Of a DNA stretch of 34,285 bases, positions 1-7,469 are shown piece by piece. Source of the stretch: CAUZJO01 sp963580245. Lineage in GTDB: Bacteria > Sumerlaeota > Sumerlaeia > MVZB01. The position numbers and the translations under genes are program-made. Position 1 is the stretch's first letter; each line of letters begins with the position of its first letter. The stretch is taken from assembly GCA_963580245.1 (NCBI GenBank), contig CAUZJO010000035.1:1-34285 (forward strand), written 5' to 3'. Below the pieces are notes generated by a model, which did not search any database, was not told where the DNA came from, and saw nothing but the letters and a program-made list of their open reading frames with translations.

Positions 1-2
1 CG

Positions 3-1636
3 ATCGTTGACGGTTCGGTCTCGATCAGCGGGCCGTGGCAGCGATGCGTTTCGGCCGCCGATTGTGGTGGGAACGCAAATTGGCAAAACATTTACACCGC
101 GTTGGTCAACGACCCCGCGATCGCCAAGCCGGCCATTGCCATCGGCCTGTTTCACAACGACCGGCCGCTGGCGGCGGCCCAGCAGCCCCCCTCGACCACG
201 CCGCTGTATCAGAGCAAGACCAATTACTACACCGTGCCCCCCTCGGCGGGAACATCTTCCACGCGCCCATCCCGCAAGGCCCCAACCCGTATACGTCAAA
301 CGTCTATCAGAACGATACAAAGGTCCATGTCTCGCAGACGCCGAACTTGCCCGACCCTTTCTATGTTGACGATAACGCGAGCTACGCCAACTCAGACGCC
401 CATTCCTCCACGTCCCATACCGACAGTTCGATCATCGGCCCGATCGGCAGCCAGCGCCTGGTAGACGAGGGGGCCTACGTGATCGCTCATATCGCGGACG
501 CCAACATCAATCGTTGGCGCAGGATTACCGGGGCGCCCGACGCCAACACCGTCAGCCACAACGACCTCGGCGCCGCTGACGGTGTCTGGTCGTTGACCAA
601 CAGCCTGCACGGGAACGTCCTCGACAGGAGCGGAGAATTCTACATCGACACCTTCAATTCCCACAGAATCTACCTGTGGCCGGTTGACGCTCAACAACCC
701 TCCGCCGGAGAGGTGACCATGACCGTCAGGGCCAGAGGCATCGAACTTCAAGATACGGCCAGTCACGTGACCGTCGAAGGTTTCCGCGTCGAGAAGTTCA
801 ATGACTTCGGCATCGGGCGAGACGGGACCGGCACGATCAGCGGCATCGTGATCAGGAATAACGAAGTCAATCGCATGCGCGAGAGTGGATGGTCGCAAAA
901 CGCCATCGAATTCCACCATGTCAATGGCATCCTGATCGAAAACAACGGGCTGTTCGAGAACTCCGAAATGAGGGGCATCATGGTGGATGACGCCGACGAT
1001 GTCACGGTCAGCAACAACACGCTGAACCGGATCGGCGCGACCGGGATCAACCTGAATGAGGGCGTTCACAACGCGAAGATCCTCCGCAACGAGCTGCGTT
1101 CGATCCGGGGCATTCATACCAATGGGATTTCAGTCTACGGCAGCGCGCTTCTTGTCGCGAGGAACCGTGTCATCGACTCCTTCCGTCCGCGCACGATCGA
1201 CGGCGCCTCCGACGTCTACGTGGTCGCCAACGTTTTCGATGCCGGCGGCAACATCCCGATCGCGATCTGGAGCGAGGGGGTTGATAACCTTCATCTTTAC
1301 AACAACCTGTTGCTGGGCGCTTCGGATAACGCGGCCAGTTGGACCAAGGACCTCTCGCTGTTCATCTCGTGCAGCGCCAATGGCATCACCGCGCGCAACA
1401 ACGTCATGGAAGACCTTTTCTTCCGACCGCACGCGGTGGCCGGAAGCTGCGGTTACGGCGACTTCCAGGCCACGTTCATCAACAACGTCTACTTCGACGT
1501 CAGTGACAGCTTCTTCAGCCAGACCGGCGCCGTGGTCTCCGATATCGATTTGGCGTTCGTGAATCGCGGCGGAGAGGATTTCAGGCCGAGTCAGAACAGC
1601 GTCCTGATCGACGGCGGGGTCGACATCTCGGCCTAA
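3..1636 (+). CDS. Right-handed parallel beta-helix secreted protein, N-terminal part (5' partial, frameshifted)
   Basis: The gene enters from outside the window. Reading from base 3 gives a plausible protein with VDGSVSISGPW, NWQNIYTALVNDPAIAKP and SKTNYYTVPP, but near base 246 the sensible frame shifts by one and continues as LGGNIFHAPIPQGPNP to a TAA at 1634-1636. The shift falls in a run of six C (237-242); one more C would join the two frames. The downstream part has short Asn-rich turns such as GIVIRNNEVNRM, GILIENNGLFENS and DVTVSNNTLNRIG, the pattern of right-handed parallel beta-helix (pectate-lyase-like, PbH1) proteins that act on or bind polysaccharide outside the cell. The TAA is in frame with the next segment, so this and 1637-2995 are one gene. 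No catalytic residues can be assigned. The beta-helix call is firm; the substrate is unknown. Confidence 0.8.
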
Positions 1637-2995
1637 ATCCCAAGCTCCTTTGGATTTGACGCCACCCTGGACATTGACGGAGCGGCAAGGGATAGCCAGT
1701 GGGACATTGGACCGTATGAATACGGCGCCAGCAGCCCAACGCCAACGCCAACGCCCGAGCCTACGCCTACGCCGACACCGACACCCAAACCCGGCAATAC
1801 GAAACCGACCTCAAGCTCAATCAAAGGGAAGAAGGAGGACGCTGATCCCGACAAGCCTGGCAAGCAAATCAAGGCAAGCGACACGGATGAGTATTCCGCC
1901 ACGGCCAGCGATCCCGACGGCGATCTGCTCAACTGGGAGTGGTCCTATAGTGTTGATGGGGAAGCGGAAACGTCAATGGCCAGTGGGAGTGGAGACATTC
2001 AGGCCCTGAGTTACTTCTATCCACAGGTCGCGGTCGGAAGCACCTACACCTGGACCCTGAGGGTGAACGACGGGAACCTTTCGGACGAAGCGACCCTTGA
2101 CGTTGAAGTGGTGACCGCGTCCGCCACCCCGACCCCGACACCGACACCTACACCTACACCCACGCCGACACCCGAACCGAGCCCGACGCCGCCACCGCCC
2201 GGACCCAGTATCGTTAACTTTATCACCCTGTCGCCGGATGACGGCCAGGACGCCACGGGCGACGTCTCCTTCACGTCTGATATCACCGCCAGTTACGGAA
2301 TCCTCAGCGTATACTTGTGGGGTGACTGGTCCGGTAAATGGCAGCCCGAGTCGCTCATCAGCCTCGTCCCGGGCTCCGGGGAGCTTCTCAAGAACAACTC
2401 CTTCGAGAGTTCAAAAGGGACGGTGACCGACGACTGGAACATCGCTTCGGATGGAACGACCCAATACGGCGCCGCGCTCGACGAGGGCTACCAGGGCCAG
2501 GCGCAACGGATCGACGTCGGCAACGTCGCCGGTTGGGGCCTGTTCTTCTACCAGACGCCGCCCATGGAACTGGGGAAAATCCATCAATGGAGATTCTGGT
2601 ACAAAACGAGTACGGACAACACGGCCTTCGCCGAGATAGCCGACGCAGGCGCCAGCGAGGTCGTTTACCGCGAGGAGTTGCCGGGAACCAACGGCCAGTG
2701 GGAGCCGGTCAATCTCATATTCACCTACGACAACCCCCTGGCCACCCAGTTGCGCGTCTTTACCGCCGACGCCGGATCGATCTGGCTCGATGAATTCACA
2801 CTCAAGTCGTTCGAGCAAGGGACCTATCCCGTCGAGGTGTCCCCCGATCTCACGCCGAGTCTGGAGCCGGGCGCTTACACCTGGGCGTTCGAGGTCAGCA
2901 CCGTGGATGGCTCCGCCTTCAGTCCCAAACGCGCCCTTACGATCACCGGTGCCGCTGAGAATTCAGTCGGCCGCACCTGGAACCTCTACGAATAA
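1637..2995 (+). CDS. C-terminal part of the same beta-helix protein: PKD-like and carbohydrate-binding-like domains on Thr-Pro linkers
   Basis: This segment follows an in-frame TAA (1634-1636) without a change of frame. Its first residues include TLDIDGAARDSQWDIGPYEYG, the DIDG..R...DIGPYEY ending typical of beta-helix proteins, so it belongs to the upstream polypeptide. It then has a Thr-Pro linker, a PKD/cadherin-like domain (ATASDPDGDLLNWEW to YTWTLRVNDGNLSDEATLDV), a second Thr-Pro linker, and a C-terminal region with LLKNNSFESSKGTVTDDWN and GSIWLDEFTLKSF that resembles galactose-binding-fold CBM modules. The first internal start codon in this frame is ATG 1976, so if the stop is genuine only the C-terminal half could be made separately and it would lack a signal peptide. 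The likely role is an extracellular carbohydrate-active or adhesive protein (inference). Confidence 0.75.
   Translation: MPSSFGFDATLDIDGAARDSQWDIGPYEYGASSPTPTPTPEPTPTPTPTPKPGNTKPTSSSIKGKKEDADPDKPGKQIKASDTDEYSATASDPDGDLLNWEWSYSVDGEAETSMASGSGDIQALSYFYPQVAVGSTYTWTLRVNDGNLSDEATLDVEVVTASATPTPTPTPTPTPTPTPEPSPTPPPPGPSIVNFITLSPDDGQDATGDVSFTSDITASYGILSVYLWGDWSGKWQPESLISLVPGSGELLKNNSFESSKGTVTDDWNIASDGTTQYGAALDEGYQGQAQRIDVGNVAGWGLFFYQTPPMELGKIHQWRFWYKTSTDNTAFAEIADAGASEVVYREELPGTNGQWEPVNLIFTYDNPLATQLRVFTADAGSIWLDEFTLKSFEQGTYPVEVSPDLTPSLEPGAYTWAFEVSTVDGSAFSPKRALTITGAAENSVGRTWNLYE
1735..1787 (+). repeat. Thr-Pro linker coding repeat 1
   Basis: Degenerate 6-bp units of the type ACGCC(A/G/T) and ACACC encode alternating Thr-Pro (PTPTPTPEPTPTPTPTP), a flexible linker between the beta-helix end and the PKD-like domain. 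Confidence 0.85.
2124..2194 (+). repeat. Thr-Pro linker coding repeat 2
   Basis: A second array of ACCCCG/ACACCG/ACACCT hexamers encodes a Thr-Pro run passing into PEPSPTPPPPG. It separates the PKD-like domain from the C-terminal CBM-like region. Confidence 0.85.
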
Positions 2996-3027
2996 GAGGA
3001 CGGCTGCCGCCCCGCGTGGACGCCGTC

Positions 3028-3101
3028 AACCGCCCCCACGGAACTTCCGTCGCCGAATCTCACCCCCAGGGGTTTGGGAGTCTGTGGGTTTGGGGGCGGT
3101 T
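3028..3101. repeat. 11-bp perfect inverted repeat downstream of the beta-helix gene
   Basis: AACCGCCCCCA (3028-3038) and TGGGGGCGGTT (3091-3101) are exact reverse complements 52 bp apart. The enclosed DNA contains a smaller hairpin (ACCCC-CA-GGGGT). An A-run follows on the plus strand, so it lacks the U-tract expected of an intrinsic terminator for the upstream gene. Confidence 0.6.
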
Positions 3102-3115
3102 CCCCGAAAAAAACA

Positions 3116-3144
3116 TTGACCGCGCCCCAGGTCGGCACGATAAT
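3116..3144 (+). promoter_or_regulatory. Sigma-70-type promoter for the prepilin gene
   Basis: TTGACC (3116-3121), a 17-bp spacer and GATAAT (3139-3144) match the -35/-10 consensus in 5/6 positions each. Transcription would begin near 3151 and give a leader of about 130 nt before the ATG at 3282. No riboswitch was recognised in that leader. Confidence 0.55.
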
Positions 3145-3281
3145 CCTCACCAGAAGTATCAGTAAGTACAGCCTGGTGCCTGCAAGGGGAAATCCGGCCT
3201 GAAAAACACGACTATCCACAATCCTCGGGAGTGACGCTCCCTGGGCGGGGTGGACGAATTCAGAGAGGACCATGCGACAAA

Positions 3282-3917
3282 ATGCGTAGAAAAGGTTTTA
3301 CGTTAATCGAGCTGTTGATCGTGGTGGCGATCATCGCCATTCTCGCGGCGATCGCGGTGCCCAACTTCCTGGAGGCGCAAACGCGCTCCAAGGTGACTCG
3401 AACCTGGTCCGATATGAGAGCCGTAAACCAGGCCTTTCAGATGTACGTCATTGATTGGCAGACGCCCCCAAGTCTCGGCCGTGTGGGGTGGTTTGCTTTA
3501 TACATGGAACCGAAGGACTCCCAAACCCAAATCGTGACCAGCCTGACGACCCCGGTGGCGTATATGACCGCCATTCCGATCGACCACTTTAATTCGTTGA
3601 GATCGAAACATGAGCATAACCGGACCGGCTCTTCGGCGATGAGCGTGATCGTCACAACGCAACCGTATAAAGACTTGGGGCCTGGTAAGGTCATGAACCA
3701 GGGGCGATTCATCACATTCGGGAAAGGGACTTTCCATCACTGGCTCCTGGAGAGCGTGGGACCCAACCTGAAGTGGTGGCACGAGTTTGGCCAGCCTTGG
3801 GACCCCTTCAATGTCTTCTATGACCCGTCCAACGGGACGATAAGCGACGGCAGTCTCTATTGGGCGGATTCCTTCGGCAAGGGACCGCCTTTCCAGGTCG
3901 GCCACGCGCCCCGTTGA
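3282..3917 (+). CDS. Type II secretion/type IV pilin-like protein (prepilin-type N-terminal methylation domain)
   Basis: The 211-residue protein starts MRRKGFTLIELLIVVAIIA, a textbook class III prepilin signal: short basic leader, cleavage after Gly5, Phe at +1 and Glu at +5, followed by a hydrophobic helix ending AVPNFLEAQTRSKV. Prepilin peptidase should cleave it so that the helix anchors it in the inner membrane. The C-terminal region contains TTPVAYMTAIPIDHFNS and ESVGPNLKWW. These recur in the second pseudopilin-like gene at 6529-7173 (TTPVAYISELPIDTFNS, QSVGPKL), so the two are paralogues. Start 3282 was chosen because it places the signal correctly and AGAGAGGA lies about 12 nt upstream; ATG 3272 is out of frame. 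No secretion ATPase or platform genes are nearby, so its machine must be encoded elsewhere. Confidence 0.9.
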   Translation: MRRKGFTLIELLIVVAIIAILAAIAVPNFLEAQTRSKVTRTWSDMRAVNQAFQMYVIDWQTPPSLGRVGWFALYMEPKDSQTQIVTSLTTPVAYMTAIPIDHFNSLRSKHEHNRTGSSAMSVIVTTQPYKDLGPGKVMNQGRFITFGKGTFHHWLLESVGPNLKWWHEFGQPWDPFNVFYDPSNGTISDGSLYWADSFGKGPPFQVGHAPR

Positions 3918-4319
3918 TCTTGGTCCGCGCGCGCTGTCACAGCTACATTCGTTTAATTCAAAGGGGCGCAACTAACAATCGGCCCCGTCTCGCGACTGTG
4001 CGTTCGTAACGCTACTGCGCCGAGGCTACGAGGACCGCCCTTGCCTCCGGCTAGCGGCTCCGCTCCAGCGGCCCGCGGAAGGGTTCCGCCTCCCATCTCC
4101 ACACCATGCGCGGCGTACCTGAAAAAGGCCTCGGTGGATTCACAGGGGCCAGCCCTAATGGGTTAATGAAGAATTACTTCGGCGGAGCATATGCTCCCGA
4201 TCTTTATGTCGCGGTTGTGGGCGATTTGTTCAAATGATCGCTGTTTTTCCTTTGACTCACAACCCCGATTCAAGCCTGAAGGACTTGGACGCATGAGTAC
4301 CGAACCAACGAGTTCGGAC
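3918..4319. other. Intergenic region without a recognisable gene
   Basis: About 400 bp lie between the plus-strand prepilin and the minus-strand gene ending at 4320, so this is a convergent spacer. No convincing coding frame, RNA gene or mobile element was seen apart from the hairpin at 4295-4321. Confidence 0.6.
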
Positions 4320-4321
4320 TC
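4295..4321 (-). terminator. Hairpin overlapping the stop codon of the minus-strand gene (possible terminator)
   Basis: On the minus strand GAGTCCGAAC, loop TCGTTG, GTTCGG, a one-base bulge and ACTC form a stem of 10 pairs that begins in the TGA stop at 4322-4320. It lies at the 3' end of the convergent gene. No U-tract follows, so intrinsic termination is uncertain. Confidence 0.4.
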
Positions 4322-6245
4322 AGTCTAAAACCCCCCAATGCCCCTCGGGGATGGCGCTTTCCGCCTCGGTCAGGCCGAACCGATAATCGACGTAATCGAC
4401 GAGGAATTTTTGATAGGCCGGGCCGCCGGTGCCGCCGCCGAGGACGCTGGTCGAGGTGCTCCACACGCCCAGTTGCCACCATTGGATGCGCCCGCCCGGC
4501 ATCGCGGGGCGCACGTCGAAAACATCGGAAAAAAACCACGGGGCGTTCAGGGCGCCGCGAAAACCGACGCGCAGGTGATCGCGATCGACCATCTGGAACA
4601 ACATGTAGAGCGGTTTGCTCGTAAGAATCTCCTCGGGGTTCCCGCCGCCGGGGAATGATGGGTGGAAGGGCGAACTGCCGCCCAAGCCCGACATGAAGCG
4701 ATGCCGCACTCCGGGGATGTTCTGCACACCCGGCAGGAAAATGACGAAGTCATTGAAATTCGAGCCCCACGCCACCAAGGCCAGATAGAAATTCCAGGGG
4801 ACCGTGTCGTCGGGGGCGATGAAGCAAACCTCTTTCTCCCAGGGCGGCGGATAGAAGTCCAGATCGAACGGCGCCGCGTCGACGGGGCCGAACCCGGTCG
4901 CCAGGCCCGACCCCAGCAGCGTCAGCGTCAGGTAGCCGGGATTCGAATACGTCTCGGCCAGCGTGTCGGGAATCCAGCGGTCGGCCGAGATGATCGGCCC
5001 GATCTCCCAGATGCCCGTGATCTGGCCGAACTGGCCGACGTTGAGGGTCCGGGTGTTCCAGCCGTGCGAGGCGTCGAACTTGATGCTGATCTGGATCTGG
5101 GAGCGGTTGAGAATTTTGCAGCGCATGTAAATCTGGCTGGCGGCGGGGCCGGCGTATTTCGCGCCGTCGCCGATCCAGATATAAGGCGCGTCCCACGGGC
5201 CCGACCCGGGCTGCCCTTGGCCGAGGTCGCCGCGGCCATGGACGAAATACGTCTCCGGGGTGCGATCCTGTTGCATGCGGAAGATGTTGGGATTATCCAC
5301 CAGTTGCGGCAGGCCGCTGCCGACTTCGGCGAAATTCCCCAGATGCACGTTGAAGAGCTGAAACGAGTGCGTGTCGGGGGGCTGCTGGGCGCGGTCTTCG
5401 GGCCAGGTCGAGGGGTCGGAAAACGTCAGCGCCACGTTCAATCCGATGGCCGTATTCAGTTGGCCGGTCGAGCGTCCGGTCAGGACGTTGAAGGCCTGCT
5501 GGACGTTCAATTGAAACTCCCAGGGCAGGGCGTAATGATTGATCGGGATCGGCTGGTTGAGCATGCCCTTGATGTCCTGGCCGTGGCCGGCTTCGAAGAT
5601 CATCGCCAAGCCGGGATGGAGCGTCGTGCTAACCTGTTCGACGTTGCTCTCGGGGACAAAGATCCACCGCCCCAGACCCGCCTGCGGATCGTCGAAATGC
5701 TGTGTTAGTTCGCGGATGTCATCGGGCAGGTCGCCAATCGGCTCGGGGGTGGGCGTCAGCGGGGTGTCGGTGCCTGTCTCGACCACGATATCGTCGATCA
5801 GCACCGCGCTCTGGGCGGGGCTGAAACCGAGATACAGCGGGCTCGCCGAGCCGGTCTCAATCCCGGTGGGGCCTTGCATGTTGCCGCGCGTGTCCAAAGG
5901 CCGGTTGGCGCTATCCCTGGCCAGCGAGAAATTAATCCCATCCACCGACCATTCCAGGCGGCCGCCGCGGTCGTCGCCGGCCCAGACGCGCAGGTGGAGC
6001 ACCGTCTGCTTCGACGTCGCGGCGGCGAAAGCGCTGTGCAAAACCGCATCCAGCTCGGGATTGTCCATTTGGATGCCGCTGGACTGGCCGCTCTCCTCCC
6101 AACTGAGCTTGTTCCACCACCCGTCGACGCCCTCGTCGATCGTCGCCCAAAGGGCTTGACCGATGTCGTTGGGGTCGTGCCAGGGGCCCGTGAACCCACC
6201 GCCGCCGGGGAAGATCTGATTAAAATCAGGTAGGCTGGAGTCGCC
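4320..6245 (-). CDS. Large secreted protein, C-terminal part (after an in-frame TGA); function unknown
   Basis: This is the downstream part of a gene starting at 6560. The frame is open from 6245 with no shift; the first ATG after the stop is 6068. Early residues HLRVWAGDDRGGRLEWSVDG and SAVLIDDIVVETG look like a LamG/concanavalin-like or galactose-binding beta-sandwich. A short Pro-rich linker (TDTPLTPTPEPIGD) follows, then a roughly 440-residue region with many Trp and aromatic residues (ALPWEFQLNVQQAFN, WNTRTLNVGQFGQITGIWEIGP, YQKFLVDYVDYRFGL) typical of extracellular beta-rich domains. No catalytic family was recognised. The gene directly follows a pseudopilin-like gene. The partial gene at 34072-34285 resembles the first domain. 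Confidence 0.7.
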   Translation of the reverse strand, partial: GDSSLPDFNQIFPGGGGFTGPWHDPNDIGQALWATIDEGVDGWWNKLSWEESGQSSGIQMDNPELDAVLHSAFAAATSKQTVLHLRVWAGDDRGGRLEWSVDGINFSLARDSANRPLDTRGNMQGPTGIETGSASPLYLGFSPAQSAVLIDDIVVETGTDTPLTPTPEPIGDLPDDIRELTQHFDDPQAGLGRWIFVPESNVEQVSTTLHPGLAMIFEAGHGQDIKGMLNQPIPINHYALPWEFQLNVQQAFNVLTGRSTGQLNTAIGLNVALTFSDPSTWPEDRAQQPPDTHSFQLFNVHLGNFAEVGSGLPQLVDNPNIFRMQQDRTPETYFVHGRGDLGQGQPGSGPWDAPYIWIGDGAKYAGPAASQIYMRCKILNRSQIQISIKFDASHGWNTRTLNVGQFGQITGIWEIGPIISADRWIPDTLAETYSNPGYLTLTLLGSGLATGFGPVDAAPFDLDFYPPPWEKEVCFIAPDDTVPWNFYLALVAWGSNFNDFVIFLPGVQNIPGVRHRFMSGLGGSSPFHPSFPGGGNPEEILTSKPLYMLFQMVDRDHLRVGFRGALNAPWFFSDVFDVRPAMPGGRIQWWQLGVWSTSTSVLGGGTGGPAYQKFLVDYVDYRFGLTEAESAIPEGHWGVLD

Positions 6246-6560
6246 TCAAACCTTGAACGTGACACGCAGGTTCTCGCCGCGCGGCCAACCCTCGACGCTG
6301 CGGATGCGGGTGCTCCAGTTCAACAGCGCGTTGCCCATCAGCAGGGCGCGATCGCCGCCGCCCACGTCGACCAGACCCATCCGAAACTCTTCCGGATTGT
6401 AACCGTCCACGATCCATTTGCTTGAATCAATGCCGCCGGCGTCCCACTCCTCTTCGAATAGGACCTCGCCGTAACTTGAACCGGCCCATCCAAACAGGAT
6501 GGCCGACAACCATGCCAATCGATACGGATTACGGCGATTCAATCGTTCGATCCTGTCCAA
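6246..6560 (-). CDS. N-terminal part of the same secreted protein, ending at an in-frame TGA
   Basis: The start MDRIERLNRRNPYRLAWLSA is a basic n-region followed by a hydrophobic stretch (LAWLSAILFGWAGSSYG), which is a signal peptide. The mature start EVLFEEEWDAGGIDSSKW is typical of secreted LamG-like or glycoside-hydrolase-16-like beta-sandwiches. It stops at TGA 6248-6246 after LRVTFKV, but the same frame continues without interruption as GDSSLPDFNQIFPGGGG to 4320. A TGG (Trp) codon mutated or miscalled as TGA would explain this. The ATG at 6560 overlaps the end of the upstream pseudopilin gene by 32 bp, so the two are probably co-transcribed. As written it encodes only about 104 residues and would be non-functional unless the stop is an error. 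Confidence 0.7.
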   Translation of the reverse strand: MDRIERLNRRNPYRLAWLSAILFGWAGSSYGEVLFEEEWDAGGIDSSKWIVDGYNPEEFRMGLVDVGGGDRALLMGNALLNWSTRIRSVEGWPRGENLRVTFKV

Positions 6561-7173
6561 AGAATCCGTGGCCGCGCCCCAGGTAGTATATGTCGCCGGG
6601 GCTGATCAGTCCATTGGTCGGGTCGTATAGCGCGCCGGGGCGTTCGTGGTCCTGGATCACGAGTTTCGGGCCAACGCTCTGAAGGAAATAACCGACGTCC
6701 CACTCGAAGGTCAACGGCTCTTCAACGGCCAGCGTGAGTGGATGATATAGGTCCGCCATATAAAGAAAACCGGCCCCGACGAATCCGTGTTCCTTCCGAG
6801 CATGTCCAAGGATATAACGTGAATTGAAAGTGTCAATTGGCAACTCGCTGATATAAGCAACGGGTGTCGTCAGTTGGGTCCCCATGCCCATGAACTCCCC
6901 GTCCGCGGTCCAAAGGGCGACAAACCATTTGCCGGCCGTAAAACCGCTCGCGGGATCCGGCTGGGGGCCCGGAAAGAAAGGCGAGGGGTAGGTCCGCCGA
7001 TCGCCATAATAGGCTTCGGCCGCCGCGCCGACCTTGCGCATGTCCATCATCGTCCGGCCGATTTTTGTTCTCATCCGGGCTTCGATGTAATACGGGACGG
7101 CGATGGCCGCCAGCAAGACCATGATCGCGACGAGAATCAGCCGTTCGTGGGTGGTCAGGTCCCGGCGGCTCAT
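6529..7173 (-). CDS. Pseudopilin-like protein with a degenerate prepilin signal
   Basis: The 214-residue protein begins MSRRDLTTHERLILVAIMV, followed by LLAAIAVPYYIEARMRTKIGRTMMDM. It aligns with the prepilin helix (GFTLIELLIVVA): Glu at +5 is kept (THE), but the cleavage-site Gly is Asp and FTLI is replaced by LTTH. The remainder matches the gene at 3282-3917 (TTPVAYISELPIDTFNS, LQSVGPKLV, DPTNGLISPGDIYYLGRG). It is therefore a diverged paralogue that may not be cleaved by prepilin peptidase and may instead stay as a simple N-anchored inner-membrane protein (inference). It overlaps the following secreted-protein gene by 32 bp. Its upstream neighbour at 7470 is divergent, with 296 bp between. 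Confidence 0.85.
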   Translation of the reverse strand: MSRRDLTTHERLILVAIMVLLAAIAVPYYIEARMRTKIGRTMMDMRKVGAAAEAYYGDRRTYPSPFFPGPQPDPASGFTAGKWFVALWTADGEFMGMGTQLTTPVAYISELPIDTFNSRYILGHARKEHGFVGAGFLYMADLYHPLTLAVEEPLTFEWDVGYFLQSVGPKLVIQDHERPGALYDPTNGLISPGDIYYLGRGHGFFGQDRTIESP

Positions 7174-7297
7174 GGACCACCACCCATGCCGTTCCGGCCT
7201 GGCGCGCCGACGGTCCCATCGATCAATGATACCTTCATCAAATCATCCAGCCCTCGCGCGGGTCCAATCCTGAATTGAAAGTCGAGGCGAAACGATA

Positions 7298-7328
7298 GAC
7301 TCAAGTAATCGTTACGGACGATTGAGTC
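7298..7328. repeat. Imperfect dyad in the divergent intergenic region
   Basis: GACTCA-AGTA-ATCGT, spacer TACGG, and ACGAT-TGAGTC form 11-bp arms with a 4-nt bulge in the left arm. It lies between the minus-strand pseudopilin (start 7173) and the plus-strand gene at 7470, so it is a candidate operator or leader hairpin. Confidence 0.4.
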
Positions 7329-7469
7329 CAGAACCTAAATAAGATTCGGGCATTCCAGGGGAAGGTCCGAAGCATTTTTGACCACCATCATTGCCCCTGA
7401 GTCGATGATGTGGTATCGATCTAATTCCTCACCCGGCCCCTTGCCGAAACGTCGCGCGCGAGAATCGAT

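Noticed and set aside
392..1117. Long minus-strand reading frame opposite the beta-helix gene
   Set aside because: It is antisense to a clearly coding region, contains no recognisable domain and is expected from high GC content.
1735..2194. CRISPR-like or minisatellite array
   Set aside because: The short hexamer repeats encode in-frame Thr-Pro linkers and lack spacers.
3028..3101. Intrinsic terminator after the beta-helix gene
   Set aside because: The 11-bp inverted repeat is real, but its arms are 52 bp apart and it is followed by A rather than U residues.
3151..3281. Possible riboswitch (cyclic-di-GMP or cobalamin type) in the prepilin leader
   Set aside because: A GCAAGGGGAAATCCGGCCTG stretch recalls parts of such RNAs, but the conserved cores and pairing stems are not present.
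6246..6248. Alternative genetic code with TGA as Trp
   Set aside because: Many genes in the window end naturally at TGA, and another gene is interrupted by TAA.
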